Shown here in pieces: positions 1-10,915 of a DNA stretch of 64,000 bases. A model generated the notes under the pieces. The model was not told the DNA's origin. It did no database searches and worked only from the letters and a program-made list of their open reading frames with translations. Made by a program: the position numbers and the translations under genes. Numbering within the stretch: the stretch's first letter is position 1; every line of letters begins with the position of its first letter. The stretch is from Epiperipatus broadwayi (Eukaryota; Onychophora; Udeonychophora; Euonychophora; Peripatidae): assembly GCA_028023455.1 (NCBI GenBank), contig JAQFVV010000030.1, positions 4,050,501 through 4,114,500 of the forward strand. The letters are read 5' to 3'.

Positions 1-145
1 AAATGTAAATAGCAAACAAATATTTCTATTGCCATGTGTGTACAGAAATACAAATTGCATAATAAAAACTATATTAAAATAATACTAATTACCCAGTATA
101 ATATTTCTCCATATTATACTTTTGTGAGATATTCCTGAAGAGAGA

Positions 146-372
<227 letters not shown>

Positions 373-1120
373 GATAAATAATTAATCTACCTATCTACCA
401 AAAAAAAAATCTTGGCTGGAACGAAAAGTTCATTTATAGTCTGTAGATGACACATCTTAGTCAGGTATTAAATGATAAGGATCATTTTTGTATAATCATG
501 AATATGGATAAACACAACAATTTCCTACAGGGAGGTAAATAATATGAATTGGGTCCAATTTAACAGCATTTCAAAGTTTTTAGCAATAGCCAATGAAACC
601 ACTGGTAATATCACATATGAAAATTTTCATTAAGGTAAAAATATTTATTATGACACAAGCAGAGCAATAATTAATTATTTAATTCATTAGACTTGTTTAA
701 GCATTCGTTCTAAATTTTTTAAAAAAAGTTATTCCCAAGGAAAATACTACTCAATAGAATCCATTTTAATTCACAGTAAGTTTATTAATAATAGACTTTA
801 ATAATAAAATCAAATGCAAATGAGGAGAACAATAAAATAAAAGAAATTCACATCCAATTTCATGCCCTTCTACTTTTTCATTTATCAGCACATAAGTTAA
901 TAGTTCATTAAATCATGTCACACATTTGTTTATTTCCAGATACAAATAGTTAGTTATATATTTTTATCAATAATAATAAAGCATGTTATAATAAATTATC
1001 TGCACACATCCTTCTGTTTAAACTTTATCCCTTTATAGCTAGCAAAAATTATCAACAGAGTCTCTGAAGTGTTTAATGAAAAAGTTCAGCATAAATTTTC
1101 CAGCATAACAATAAAATTCA
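373..1120. other. AT-rich DNA, nothing recognised
   Basis: Low-complexity A+T sequence with stops in every frame. I see no element ends, RNA gene or conserved coding pattern. Confidence 0.6.
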
Positions 1121-1123
1121 CAT

Positions 1124-1321
1124 ATTCCCATTATTTCTTTATTGTTAAAGATTAAATCTAGGTAAATCAAACTTATAATGTAGACATACATTTCAATTGC
1201 TTCTTTAATATTAGAGATAAAATTTAGATAAAGTAAATTTGACATATAAACATGCATTTCAATTATTTCTTTAATGTTAAAAATTAAAGTTAGGAAAAGC
1301 AGATTTATAATATAGACATAC
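1124..1321. repeat. Three-unit 66-bp tandem repeat
   Basis: Three diverged head-to-tail units of about 66 bp start near 1124, 1190 and 1256. Each carries a segment resembling ATTTCAATTRYTTCTTTAAT and ends near TAGACATAC. Because 66 is a multiple of three, a minus-strand ORF (1039-1329, 96 codons) reads through all three units as a 22-residue repeat rich in Leu, Ile, Tyr and Asn. The composition follows from the AT-rich DNA and there is no family match, so I treat the ORF as a by-product of the minisatellite. Confidence 0.7.
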
Positions 1322-1329
1322 ATACGCAT

Positions 1330-3025
1330 CTCAAATGATGATTTTAGAATTTAAACTAGTCAGTTAGAAGCAGGGAAGATATCTTATTTTTACCATCATC
1401 TACATCTGCATATTACTTCCTTATTTTCTTCAGTAAAATTTCTGAGCTGTTTTCATCCAGAAAATTAATAGAAGTTTTACTTTCAAGCTTGGACCATGGA
1501 AGAAGTAACTTGTAGAAATGAAATTGTACTAATAAAAACTTTTTATGGAGAGAGAATTGTTGAAATCATAAAAGCAAAGGTTACCCTTTTATAAAAAGAT
1601 TCCCCTTTTTATACCAGATTTTTACCCAAGCATCTGTTCTTCCATCAATCCAAGGTCACTTAAAAGTTCACTTTAGAAATAACAAAGGTTACTCTACCCA
1701 TTGCACTGTCTTAATTAGTTACAAAATATGCAAGAATTTTTCTTTCTTGAAAAAGAAAAAAAAATTATTTTGTCTTTTAAAAAAAAAATTAAATTGAACC
1801 AAGAATAAAATCTTTTACATTTCTAAAGTAACAAAATAAAAAAATAATTATTATTTTAACAAATAAAATATTTAATAGGTATTTGTTATTTAATAATCCA
1901 CTGGTCCAGTGATCTATTGATTCATTTAAATTGTAACTAAGCTGGTTATCCAAGCTATTGGTTATGAAATCAAATATTTTGCTATGAGACATTATATTTG
2001 GTAATACAATGAAATACATGAGTGAAAAATGAAGCTGAAAGATGGCCCAAGCATACATGAACATTCATAAATACTGTAATACAGGTACTAAACCAATCTG
2101 ACTAAAAGAAAAGTTTCTATGATGATGAGTCAAACATATTGCACTATTTACACTATGGATTGAAATATTATAAGCAAATAAACCAGGAAATTACCAAAAC
2201 AAATATCAATACTGTTCTGCAGACAAATGAAACAAACTTGGATCAACTTAAACTAAACTGACAATTTCTGTGACAAGCCACCCCCTTTTCTAACATTAAT
2301 TACTCACTGAAGAAAAATATTAAACATCTCAAAACTTTCAAATTATATCTGTAAATGCTTTTAAACATAATTTTAGGTTATTAATAAAAAAAAAATTTAA
2401 TTTCAGGTTATTTTTTTTTTTAGTAAGATGCAATTTTATGTTACTGATGCAGTGCTATATAATTACAATCAATATTTCTGGTGCCTATCCAGAAGGTTAC
2501 AATATATATATATATATATCTTAGTTTTATAAATGGATAAGGCCTTTTATTTACCATATATGATAAAAAAATTATAGTGGTTTCTTTAATGACTTAATAA
2601 GCTTACTATTATAAGTATACCTTTATGCCTTCACCAGTAATTTGGAAATAAATTTTGATCACTTTCTGCCTTTGATATCTTTTAATAATCTTCTCTTTGA
2701 ATATACCGACTCTATCACTAATGTCAAAGAGAAATGATTTTTCTATAGGAAAATAAAACAATAATTCACATCTTCATCTTTACTAGTCATATAGACATTG
2801 TTTTTATTGTTGGAAGAGCTACATCATTCGGGCTCCATCTAATACATATCAGTTAACTTAGCACTCATTTTCCTTATTTTCACAATATAGAAGTTCACTA
2901 TTATAGCTGTGTTTGAATCAGTACTTTATTATTTTTTCACTTATTCCTCTACTAGATATCAGAAATTGCTTATTAGAAAATATATAAAAATCTTTTAAGC
3001 AGACTGAACTTGCCAATAATTCAAA
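1330..3025. other. AT-rich DNA, nothing firm
   Basis: A stretch of homopolymer runs and a short (TA)n tract near 2504-2518. A 91-codon minus-strand ORF at 1789-2064 has no recognisable motif. The right part may contain more of the retrotransposon relic annotated next, but I could not align it. Confidence 0.5.
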
Positions 3026-3029
3026 ATGT

Positions 3030-3365
3030 AGATTTACCATCCAAGACTCATCTCACACCAATCCTCTTTTTAGATATTCAACCAAAAATCTACGATCAAA
3101 AAATTATGGCATAAAAAATTGAATTCTTATCATATTTCCAAACAAATTTATTTTTCTATATCAGGCAGTTAAAACAACTGGATTTGATCTTCTTAGACCA
3201 ACTGAAATATCATCAACAGATTCAGAACAACCTATAGTTTTTATGCACATTTCATAAATAGGATGTATCAACCACTGGTCTATGTAAATGTGGACAAATA
3301 AAAACTATGAATCACACAGTTAGTTACTGCCAAATATATGGTTATAATGACTGAATTAACAAATA
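3030..3365 (+). pseudogene. Jockey-like non-LTR retrotransposon, 3' C-terminal relic
   Basis: This is the C-terminal end of a non-LTR retrotransposon ORF2, broken by frameshifts and stops. Near 3265-3345 one frame reads LCKCGQIKTMNHTVSYC, which fits the C-x-C-G...TM-x-H-x-V-x3-C zinc-knuckle-like tail of Jockey-type elements. The preceding segment (about 3180-3260) reads, with frameshifts, as the NRFRT-containing linker that usually precedes the knuckle. The same tail occurs in the longer relic at 17560-19540, so the two are members of one family. No reverse transcriptase domain can be seen upstream, so this is a 5'-truncated copy, as is usual for target-primed insertions. Confidence 0.7.
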
Positions 3366-3651
3366 AAATCCAGCTTCTGGGTTGGAATCGCTACAGGGTT
3401 TTTTTTGTGATATTTCAATACCTAAGCTATAAAAAAAAAAAACATAAATAAAAAGATAAATGACTCAGTGGACTTTTTATTTTTATACAAACCATCTTTA
3501 TTTCCATAAATCCAAATCAAACATTCTTTTGTGAACCAGAAAGATTATTTTAACAATAAATTAAAAAGTAGTAAATGATATGTTGTGAAGAACCAAAATG
3601 CTTGTCTATAGATTAACTTTATTGATTTATAGAAGCAATCATTACTTTCAT

Positions 3652-3978
3652 TGGTGTTTTCCTGAAGGTTTGTGATGATGGTGTTCTAGTTGTATTTTTA
3701 TATTGGACTATTTCCATCATCTAATTAATATGTGAATGTTTCAAGAGGTATTATTCTTCCCTCTTCTTCAGGTGTTGCTAGCTTGACCAGTGACAATACT
3801 AGCATGGGATGGCTCAGTTGGTTAGAGTGTTATCTTAAAATTCAATAATCAAGAATCTAAGGATCCAGATTCAAATCCCATGCTAGTACTGGTCAGGCCA
3901 GTAACACCTGAAGAGGAGGGAATAATATCTCTTGAAACTTTCACATATTTGATGGAAATAGTCCAATATAAAAATACA
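3652..3978. mobile_element. Foldback element with tRNA-like centre
   Basis: Two long arms pair: about 3688-3809 against about 3875-3980. The arms share a TATTGGACTATTTCCATC segment and its complement. ATTACTTTCAT flanks the element at 3641-3651 and 3979-3989 and is a plausible 11-bp target duplication. Both arms contain a hinge reading CCTGAAGA, a hairpin (AAGAGG/CCTCTT type) and GAAAC on the strand pointing out of the centre. The loop between the arms is tRNA-like (separate entry). A partial relative lies at about 48455-48715. Confidence 0.75.
3803..3886 (+). ncRNA. tRNA-like (Pol III type) core inside foldback
   Basis: The sequence has an A-box-like TGGCTCAGTTGG, a B-box-like GATTCAAATCC, and ends that pair exactly: CATGGGA with TCCCATG, the length of an acceptor stem. 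The middle does not form a convincing anticodon arm and no anticodon can be assigned. I take it to be a tRNA-derived promoter head captured in, or ancestral to, the foldback, not a functional tRNA gene. Confidence 0.5.
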
Positions 3979-4569
3979 ATTACTTTCATCACTCTCTTTT
4001 TTACATGAACAAAATTAAGTTGAAACTTCTGGAAAAGGTTTTAGGAACTCTGTTTTCCAATATAATAAATTCCTGGATACCTGTATCAATTGTGCACTGA
4101 GTTTATTTATTTCAGTAAGTTTTGTGTATAACATGAATTTAAGATAAAAATTATTACTAGTAGAATTGCATGAAGTTAAAGCTTAATATTAATTTTATGC
4201 ATTAACAAATAATTTTATGAAATTTTTCATAAAATACACATAAGTAAATATATATTAACGTTTATTTACTTATCTTTGATTTAATTTATAAAAATAAAAA
4301 AAGATTTTTAAATAACTTATATTAATTGCAATCAATCATTTGATTTTTTTTTCCTTAAACAGTTCAATTAATCAATTTTATTAGACAAATATAGAAAGAA
4401 TCCCTTTTCAGTTAGTTTTATAAAGTGCAGGAAAGGATTGATTAAAAAAATGCAGTAAACTGGAACATTAATCTGCAAGTTGCATTCAAAATCACACCCA
4501 CAGACAAGCCCCTACCTACAAGTAATTTCTGCAATAAGTTAATTTCTTCACTATTAAGCATCCCTAATC

Positions 4570-5370
4570 TAACACACACACCCTACGGATAAAATGAGAT
4601 ACTGGGAGGTTTATTCGGTCTGCATCTCCCCTTCCAATGATAATGGGAAAACTTATCTAAACATAACAAATAAACAGTTGACAAAAAATTTTAAATTCTG
4701 GTCATTGGAGCCGAAATTCTACGATTTTCTCATAAAACTAAATCTTGTGGCACCTCTGACTCTTCACTTCTGTAGGTATAAAAAGAATTTTATCAATATT
4801 GAAGATATATGCAAGCTGTGAGAGAGAGAATCAGAAACCCTGTCACATTTATTATTCATATGCTCCAGATACAATAATATCCAGTGGGATATTCCCCAAA
4901 ATTTTAAAAATAAAGAGTACAGAATACAAACATTTCTCAATACCTTTGAAAAAGGTATTTACGGACACATTCATGCTAGCACATTTATATTATACTCATT
5001 ATGGAGTACCAGATCTACGCTTATCTATGGACTGGATTCAAAACACCATAATACATTTAGAAACAAAATTGATATCATACACACAAGGGATGAAAAAATT
5101 TTAACGACCAGTATTTTCTCAGACACCTGGTCACTAATGCGACTTTGCTCTAATTTTTAAAAATGGCTCACCATCGCCAGAGAAATAGATCACCAGGATT
5201 AATGACCAAAAGGGTGTATTGATGTAATAATATATGTAAAGTCTTATAAACTAATGTAATTATCAGGAGACTGGTAAGCTCTGATCAACATTATTTTTTC
5301 TCTTTTCCCCCTTTCTTTTTCTGTTTTTGGTAAACTTATAAATCAATAAAGCCTTTTGAAACATAAATTC
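4570..5370 (+). pseudogene. Non-LTR retrotransposon, C-terminal region and 3' tail relic
   Basis: Two reading frames join into one decayed protein. The frame starting at 4594 (75 codons) ends near 4821, and the sense continues in another frame to about 5150. At the join, the pattern ERESETLSHLLFIC follows a Lys-Leu after a Cys, giving a Cys...His-x4-Cys knuckle typical of the C-terminus of non-LTR ORF2 proteins. Downstream there is a pyrimidine-rich stretch and AATCAATAAAGC at 5341-5352, a polyadenylation-like signal. No reverse transcriptase motif lies upstream. The clade cannot be decided; it differs from the Jockey-like and RTE-like copies in this window. Confidence 0.5.
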
Positions 5371-5371
5371 A

Positions 5372-5790
5372 TAGCTATTTTCTATATTGTGTAATGATAG
5401 GAAAACAAATATTGTTGATCTGGCTGGGAAAGTATTATAAAAATAAAAGGATTGTGTTTAAAGATTTATATTGAATAACCAAAATTCTTTATATATCTGA
5501 TATTTTTTCCATAGGGCTGATCTGGGTGATTTAAAATAAATTATAAAATGGGAAAATTCAAGAGCTAAAGATTTCTGGAGAGAATATTAGCAAAGGAAAG
5601 CAAAAATAAAAATCTTACATCAAAAGAGTGTGTTCAATTAATCAGTTGATGATTACATATCTCGACTTTCTATGATTATAACCATGTGATTTATTATTAT
5701 TTCCATCTTAATACACTGATATAAGAAAAGAATGCTACTTTTTTAAAGATGGGGAATAGTAAGGGATTAAAAACTACTGTTTGCGTTACA
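5372..5790. other. AT-rich spacer, nothing recognised
   Basis: No element ends, coding pattern or RNA structure seen. Confidence 0.5.
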
Positions 5791-5806
5791 ATTACAACTT
5801 AAGCAG

Positions 5807-5920
5807 TAAAGCGTTGTTAGCTGAGAGGTTATCGCAGCCGCCTTGCAAACAAGTAGCTGGTTGCAGACGGTTGTGGGTTCACGTCTTGGCCGATGCTATG
5901 ACACATTAGAACAAAAAAAA
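5807..5920 (+). mobile_element. tRNA-derived SINE, copy 1
   Basis: The head has an A box (TTAGCTGAGAGG) and a B-box-like GGGTTCACGTC. The body ends GATGCTATGACACATTAG followed by a short A-rich tail. A perfect 16-bp target duplication, ATTACAACTTAAGCAG, flanks it at 5791-5806 and 5921-5936. Related copies lie at 21189, 38291 and 48182. It belongs with copy 4 in a subfamily reading AAGCGTTGTTAG at the 5' end. Such elements are transcribed by RNA polymerase III and mobilised by a partner LINE. Confidence 0.93.
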
Positions 5921-5939
5921 ATTACAACTTAAGCAGGCA

Positions 5940-6490
5940 TTGATTATAAAAATAATCAACAAATATGTAAAATATTAATCATTTTCACTTGTATTTCTTA
6001 ATACTGCTCAAAAATATATATAAAAAAATTTAGACATAATCCACCATTTTCATCAGAAAGCTATTTAAATCAACCTGTAAAATTGTTTGGTAAATTATTA
6101 AAACACTGCTTTTAAAAAGTTGAAGATATTTTTTATAACTACAAAATCATTTTCTATACTTTAAACAACATTTGAAATTAAATCTCTCTTTTGGGACTGT
6201 CTTAAAATCTCTTCTTTTTTCAACATACCTCTAGGAAATTGTAGTCTTGTTTATATATATATAATGAACATTCCCACTGCATATATTTCATTATAAATTA
6301 AACCAGAATTAGATTAAGTCAAAAACAAAAACTACTTATCATAATAAAAGATTTTGAAATGACACTGTTTTTGAACTTACAATATATATACTTTTAAAAA
6401 GTATAAAAATGAAATAGTACTCATGTATACTGAATGTAGTGTAATAAGATATTATATGGACAAGAGATGACATCTAATATGATATTAAGT
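5940..6490. other. AT-rich spacer
   Basis: Nothing beyond low-complexity A+T sequence. Confidence 0.5.
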
Positions 6491-6492
6491 CA

Positions 6493-6654
6493 CACATCAA
6501 TTTACATAGTGTGAGATGATCAAAATATATATTCCTTTTAATAAAGATCCTATAGAATTTTTCTGCAACTATACACATCAATTTATATAGTGTGAGATGA
6601 TCAAAATATATATTCCTTTTAATAAAGATCCTATAGAATTTTTCTGCAACTATA
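6493..6654. repeat. 81-bp tandem duplication
   Basis: Two adjacent 81-bp units begin CACATCAATTT at 6493 and 6574. I see a single difference (ACATAG against ATATAG), so the duplication is recent. The unit contains AATAAAGATCC. No gene is involved. Confidence 0.95.
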
Positions 6655-7779
6655 GTCTATATTTCTAATCATTATCAATTTATAAAGCATCCAGGCAAAA
6701 GTCAGTTTAAGATTTTATCAATTGGTAGCTGCATCTGTAAACAAGATCAAATTAATATGTCCTTCAAGTGCTACTTTCATCCAGAAGATTATTGATAATG
6801 ATGTAATGCCTTCAAGTATTACCATACTAACTTTTCCATTATCCTAATTGTTTCTCAGTTTAAAACACAAATATTCAGCATAATGAAAACATGATTTAAG
6901 TATGCATTCAAACGAAATAGACATAAGTAAAATATGCACAGACTCTAGATAAAAAAAATATTTTTTATTTGACTGTTCATCGTATAAGCATTATTTAATT
7001 AGACACATAAATATCTATTATACAACCCTAAACTGATATATCAGTAAAATGTTTGCAAAATGCTTTTTAACTAAGAAAAAATTAATTTATAATGGATTGC
7101 AAATTTTAACCTTCTCAACAAATTAATTTGCTATGTATCTCCAATATACACATCTTCTTTATATATTAATAATATATCAAATATTATACATACATTTTAT
7201 TGTAATTCAAAGGATTATTGCATTGTTTATATGAGCCTGGGACTCAGTTTTCACTGTTATAGGCTCCCTGTTTTATTCACCAAAGTCATAGTCTAATTTT
7301 GGATTCCTAGAAGAAAAGTTTACCAAGATGTAAGTCAATATCTGTTTTATTGTTTATTAATCTTTATAAAAAATTTTAGAACAGCTTTGACTCAAGAATA
7401 ATTTAGAGTTCCTATCGGTCCAGTTATGCAAATGTCTGCCATTAGAAATAGGCAAAAGCTAGGGTAAATAATTCTAGGAATCATTAGAACATCATAAAAC
7501 CTTGGAAAATAATTTTAAAACAAACCAAATAATTTTAAAAAGAATAGAGACACTAGAAATCCAAATGTTTTGTTAGAATAAACAGAGAAATCATTTGGAC
7601 ATCAAAGCTCATAGAAAACATGAAAAATAAAATGTTAAGTTTTTAAGAATTTCATCATTGCATCAGATATTAGAAAAGTGAAACAAGTTTCTATGACTGC
7701 AAACCAGTCAGGGAAAACAGAAAATGGCCTAGGGATTATTATAGATACAAAAATTAATCATAAAACTAAAGGAGAAAAA
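6655..7779. other. AT-rich DNA, nothing recognised
   Basis: Stops in all frames and no visible element ends. A few segments (7640-7780) look less biased and may be old retroelement sequence leading into the next entry, but no motif supports this. Confidence 0.45.
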
Positions 7780-8480
7780 GAAATCCCAGTGTTAAATCGT
7801 TCATAGGAAACAAGATACGACATCGTCGTGTCAAACCGGAAGTTGCCGATTATGGCTAAACAGTGTAGATCGGAAAATTATTTTAAATTTTAATTTGATC
7901 TCAATTTTAGAATTGAACATTATAGATTATGACTCAAGCTATCTCCCTGCAGTAAAATCAGGTTTCTCTGACGATCAGAACAGAAGTTATTACCCCGCTT
8001 CCGTGAATTGGGGGTCTCAAAAATTAAAAGAAAAAAAATTTTTTTTTTTCAAATCAACTCTAAATTACAATGAAGTGATTCATGAGAAATAAGTCAAAGA
8101 CAAAATTAGTACAAATAATGTTTTAGACCTAAACAGAGACATTGAAGCTGCAAATTATTCATCCTCTTTCAAGCAATAATTATTGAGAACATTCCAAAGA
8201 TTAATAACAAACTTTCAGATTATACAACTGAATCCTTGATTACAAGGCAAGACCTAAAATTCAATCATAGGAAGCAGAACCCAATTAGTATCCATAAATT
8301 AGGTGTGTACGGTTAATATATACTCTTTCCACATCTTTTTCCCTTTTCATATATATCCTTCCCCTTTCATCATGTTTCTCCTGAATTTCATTTTTACCAT
8401 TCTTTGTAAACTTCTTATTTAACTGTATTTATACCTTTTTTTTTATGAATAAAGTTTCATCACTGAGAAAAATATATATA
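7780..8480 (+). mobile_element. Unclassified retroelement-like 3' segment
   Basis: A less AT-biased patch at 7800-7870 contains a small palindrome (ACGACATCGTCGT). A 65-codon ORF follows (7895-8092), then a pyrimidine-rich 3' region, AATAAAGTTTCATCACTG near 8449-8466 and a (TA)n tail to about 8487. The order of ORF remnant, pyrimidine-rich stretch, poly(A)-type signal and simple repeat is typical of LINE or processed-transcript 3' ends. The ORF shows no known motif. It could also be a relic of an ordinary transcript. Confidence 0.35.
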
Positions 8481-8489
8481 TATATATAG

Positions 8490-9075
8490 AAATAACAGCT
8501 TTTAAACCACACAAAATTGCTTATAAGTAAAAAACTTTGATTACAATTTAAAATATAATAATTATACATATTATTTAATAAAAATATTGCATGTAACTCC
8601 AGCTATATTTATATGTGTATATAATAAAATCTTTTACAATAGATTTTAATAAATAAATAAGCTTAGGGATCTAGATACCTTTTCAAAAGTATATATTTTA
8701 TCTCTATGTAGGAGTCTGTTAATCTTTCTTCATCACAATCAGGATTAATCTCAAACTCTGAGGTTTTATAATTCTTTTATTAATGCAGTTCTTCAAATCA
8801 ACAAATTTTAGGTAATGAAAATATACTTTAATCATGGATAAGAAAGTGGCTAACATTTATAAAAACATCAGTTTTGAACTAAAAGGATGACACCTGTCTA
8901 CTTTTCGGTTAATCACTCATCACTTCATGGGTAGCATTGAAAAGTTATTAACAGTAACTTAAATCTTTTTTTATAATTACTAAAGAATTACTGCAGTATA
9001 CTTATAACCAGTTTCTCTTCTGCTTAAACCACTAAACATCACATGATCACTATCTCATACTAGCACATGATTGTT
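8490..9075. other. AT-rich spacer
   Basis: Nothing recognised. GTTTCTCTTCTGCTT at 9011-9025 recurs just right of the next foldback at 9434-9448 and might be part of a target duplication, though it does not sit directly against the left arm. Confidence 0.4.
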
Positions 9076-9192
9076 ATTAAACAATTCAAAACAAAGCAAA
9101 ACTCTCCATATAGTAGTGCCATCTTGTGCTAACAAGAGCAATCAATGGATTCCAGAAGGCTTGTGCATAAAATCCCTATCTAGTGCCTACTC

Positions 9193-9249
9193 ATCCAATA
9201 TCCCCAGACTAGTTTCTGGCTTATGGCCTTCATCAGTGAGGAGCCTTGG
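9193..9249 (-). ncRNA. Type I hammerhead ribozyme-like fold, left arm
   Basis: This is the mirror copy of the right-arm motif: CTGATGA, GGC/GCC hairpin, GAAA and the ACTAGTC stem III with cleavage site, read on the minus strand. The outer stem I helix is weaker (CCAA with TTGG). The predicted bond follows the C that pairs with G9207. The other strand of the element therefore also has a cleavage-type motif. Confidence 0.62.
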
Positions 9250-9263
9250 TGCAGTGCTCTCAG

Positions 9264-9322
9264 ATCCAAGGCTCCTCACTGATGAAGGCCACAAGCCAGA
9301 AACTAGTCTGGGGATATTGGAT
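9264..9322 (+). ncRNA. Type I hammerhead ribozyme-like fold, right arm
   Basis: Folded by hand. Stem I outer helix is ATCCAA (9264-9269) with TTGGAT (9317-9322); the inner helix is TCCTCA (9273-9278) with TGGGGA (9309-9314, one G-U pair), separated by an internal loop. The core CTGATGA is at 9279-9285. Stem II is GGC (9287-9289) with GCC (9295-9297), flanked by unpaired A9286 and A9298 where hammerheads normally close with G-C. GAAA is at 9299-9302. Stem III is the palindrome ACTAGT (9302-9307), followed by C9308, so the predicted scissile bond is after 9308 (GUC). Minimal palindromic stem III is typical of Penelope-like and retrozyme hammerheads, which often act as dimers. The stem II mismatch may weaken activity. 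Confidence 0.7.
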
Positions 9323-9590
9323 GAGTAGGCACTAGATAGGGATTTTATGCACAAGCCTTCTGGCATCCATTGATTGCTCTTGTTAGCACAAGATGGCACT
9401 ACTATATGGAGAGTTTTGCTTTGTTTTGAATTGTTTCTCTTCTGCTTGATATCAAACTAATCTAAAAACATCTTTACACTGTATGATTATTAATATCTAC
9501 CTGAATTACATTTGGATATTTTTCTGCACTCTAAATCCACTATATAAACATTTAAAACCAAAACTACCTAACACTATACTAGTAATAAAT

Positions 9591-10425
9591 AAAATGCAAA
9601 ACCACAAAACAATACAATACTAGTAAATAAGCAAATATTTTATCTAGCGCCGTGCTTGCAATTATATTTCATTCCAATATCAGCCTTTCAAGCTAATTGA
9701 GCATGCACCTTTTGAGAGTGTTAAATAAATGAATACTCTCCTCTTCAATCCAAGTCCAATATCAGCCTTCAAGCTAATTGAGCACACGCCTTTTGAGAGT
9801 GTTAAATAAATGAATACTCTCCTCTTAAATCCAAGAATATCTTGAAGAGGAGAGTATTCATTTATTTAACACTCTCAAAAGGCACATGCTCATCTTGGAT
9901 TGAAGAGGAGAGTATTCATTTATTTAACACTCTCAAAAGGCATGTGCTCAATTAGCTTGAAAGGCTGATATTGGAATGAAATACAATACTAGATAAAATA
10001 CAAAATTTTACCAAAATCCTTGTATGTCCATGGTTTCATCTACTACAAATAGACCTTTTCAAGTGAAAATCAAACTAAAGGAACAAACATATATATACAA
10101 ACAAACAAACCATTCTCATATTTCATTTCAAACACCACCTTCCCTAATAACAAAAGTAAAATATATATACAAACAAACATTCCCATAATTCATTTCCAAC
10201 ACCACCTTCCCTTAATATCAAGAGACATCTTTTGATATTAAGGGAAGGCGGTGTTTGAAATGAATTATGGGAAGGTTTCTTTGTTTATATATATATCTCT
10301 TTAGTTTGATTTTCATTTGAGAAGGTCTATTTGTAGTAGATGAAATCGTAGTCGTGTAAGGATTTTGGTAAAATTTTGGATTTTATCTAGTATTGTATTA
10401 TTTTATGGTTTTGCATTATATATCT
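9591..10425. mobile_element. Outer foldback element, interrupted by an inner one
   Basis: The left end (9593-9623, ATGCAAAACCACAAAAC onward) pairs with the right end (10392-10423), and 9993-10235 pairs with 10236-10390 region sequence including the CACCACCTTCCC segment and its complement near 10241-10255. An internal direct repeat of the left arm (about 10085-10145 and 10150-10207) shows partial duplication. The left arm is split at ATACAATACTAG by the inner foldback. No coding capacity is visible. Confidence 0.8.
9624..9980. mobile_element. Inner foldback inserted in the outer foldback's left arm
   Basis: ATACAATACTAG occurs at 9612-9623 and again at 9981-9992, bracketing this element like a 12-bp target duplication; the outer element's right arm has the sequence only once. 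The inner arms pair ATTTCATTCCAATATCAGCC with its complement ending at 9982, and the AATACTCTCCTCTT segment occurs twice in each arm, so each arm is itself an imperfect duplication. About 40 bp at the left end (TAAATAAGC to TTGCAATTAT) has no partner on the right. The arm sequence TTGAAGAGGAGAGT...ACTCTCAAAA has the same layout as the hinge motif of other foldbacks here. Confidence 0.75.
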
Positions 10426-10429
10426 TTTA

Positions 10430-10828
10430 GCACTCTGTTTCCATAAATTTATATAGCATCTATAATGCATGAATAATCATGTTTCCTCAACTCAAAAGGC
10501 CCTGTATCTGCTTTCATTAAGTAATTTTTCTGTATGACTGAAGGGTCTGATTGTTTTCCAATTTTAGCTTTAATTAAATCACTTCAAATACAATGAGATT
10601 AAACTTTAATTGCACAATGGCCAATAAGGCTAATTAGTTGTTTTCTATAAACTTAAATTTTAATTACATATATACATAATCTTTATATACATTTTCCTCT
10701 TCAAAATTGCATTTCAAATTTGATACAGCATTTGAACTTTTGAACATTCACGCCATATTTTCCAAATTTGAATTATTCTTTATATTTCATATATTTATTT
10801 TTTCATTACAATACATATTCAAATATTT
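10430..10828. other. AT-rich spacer
   Basis: No element recognised; strongly A+T-rich with several TATATA tracts. Confidence 0.5.
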
Positions 10829-10869
10829 AATTTATAAATATATGGTAAAAAGTGTCTATCACTTTTAAC

Positions 10870-10915
10870 ATTTGCATTTTGTGCTGAACCAGCACTCATC
10901 AATTGACCCAGGTCA
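10870..10915 (-). ncRNA. Decayed hammerhead motif, partner copy
   Basis: It has the same order as the 11.27 kb motif, including the intact GTGCTG/CAGCAC stem II (10881-10895), but the core reads TTGATGA instead of CTGATGA and CAAAA follows stem II where GAAA is expected. Both changes hit positions needed for catalysis, so this copy should be inactive. The stem III palindrome is also lost. Confidence 0.75.

Larger units (their letters stand above)
9080..9437. mobile_element. Near-perfect foldback with a hammerhead motif on each strand
   Basis: Left arm 9080-9250 and right arm 9265-9437 are almost perfect reverse complements, from AACAATTCAAAACAAAG to its complement, with a centre of about 15 bp. 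Because of the palindrome, ORFs on the two strands (9071-9328 + and 9187-9399 -) encode nearly the same peptide; they are artefacts. Each arm contains CTGATGA, a GGC/GCC hairpin, GAAA and ACTAGTC (separate entries). High arm identity implies a young insertion or arm homogenisation. No transposase is encoded, so it is non-autonomous. Confidence 0.95.

Noticed and set aside
9071-9399. Two ORFs on opposite strands encoding almost the same peptide
   Set aside because: They are the two strands of one palindrome; no protein family is matched.
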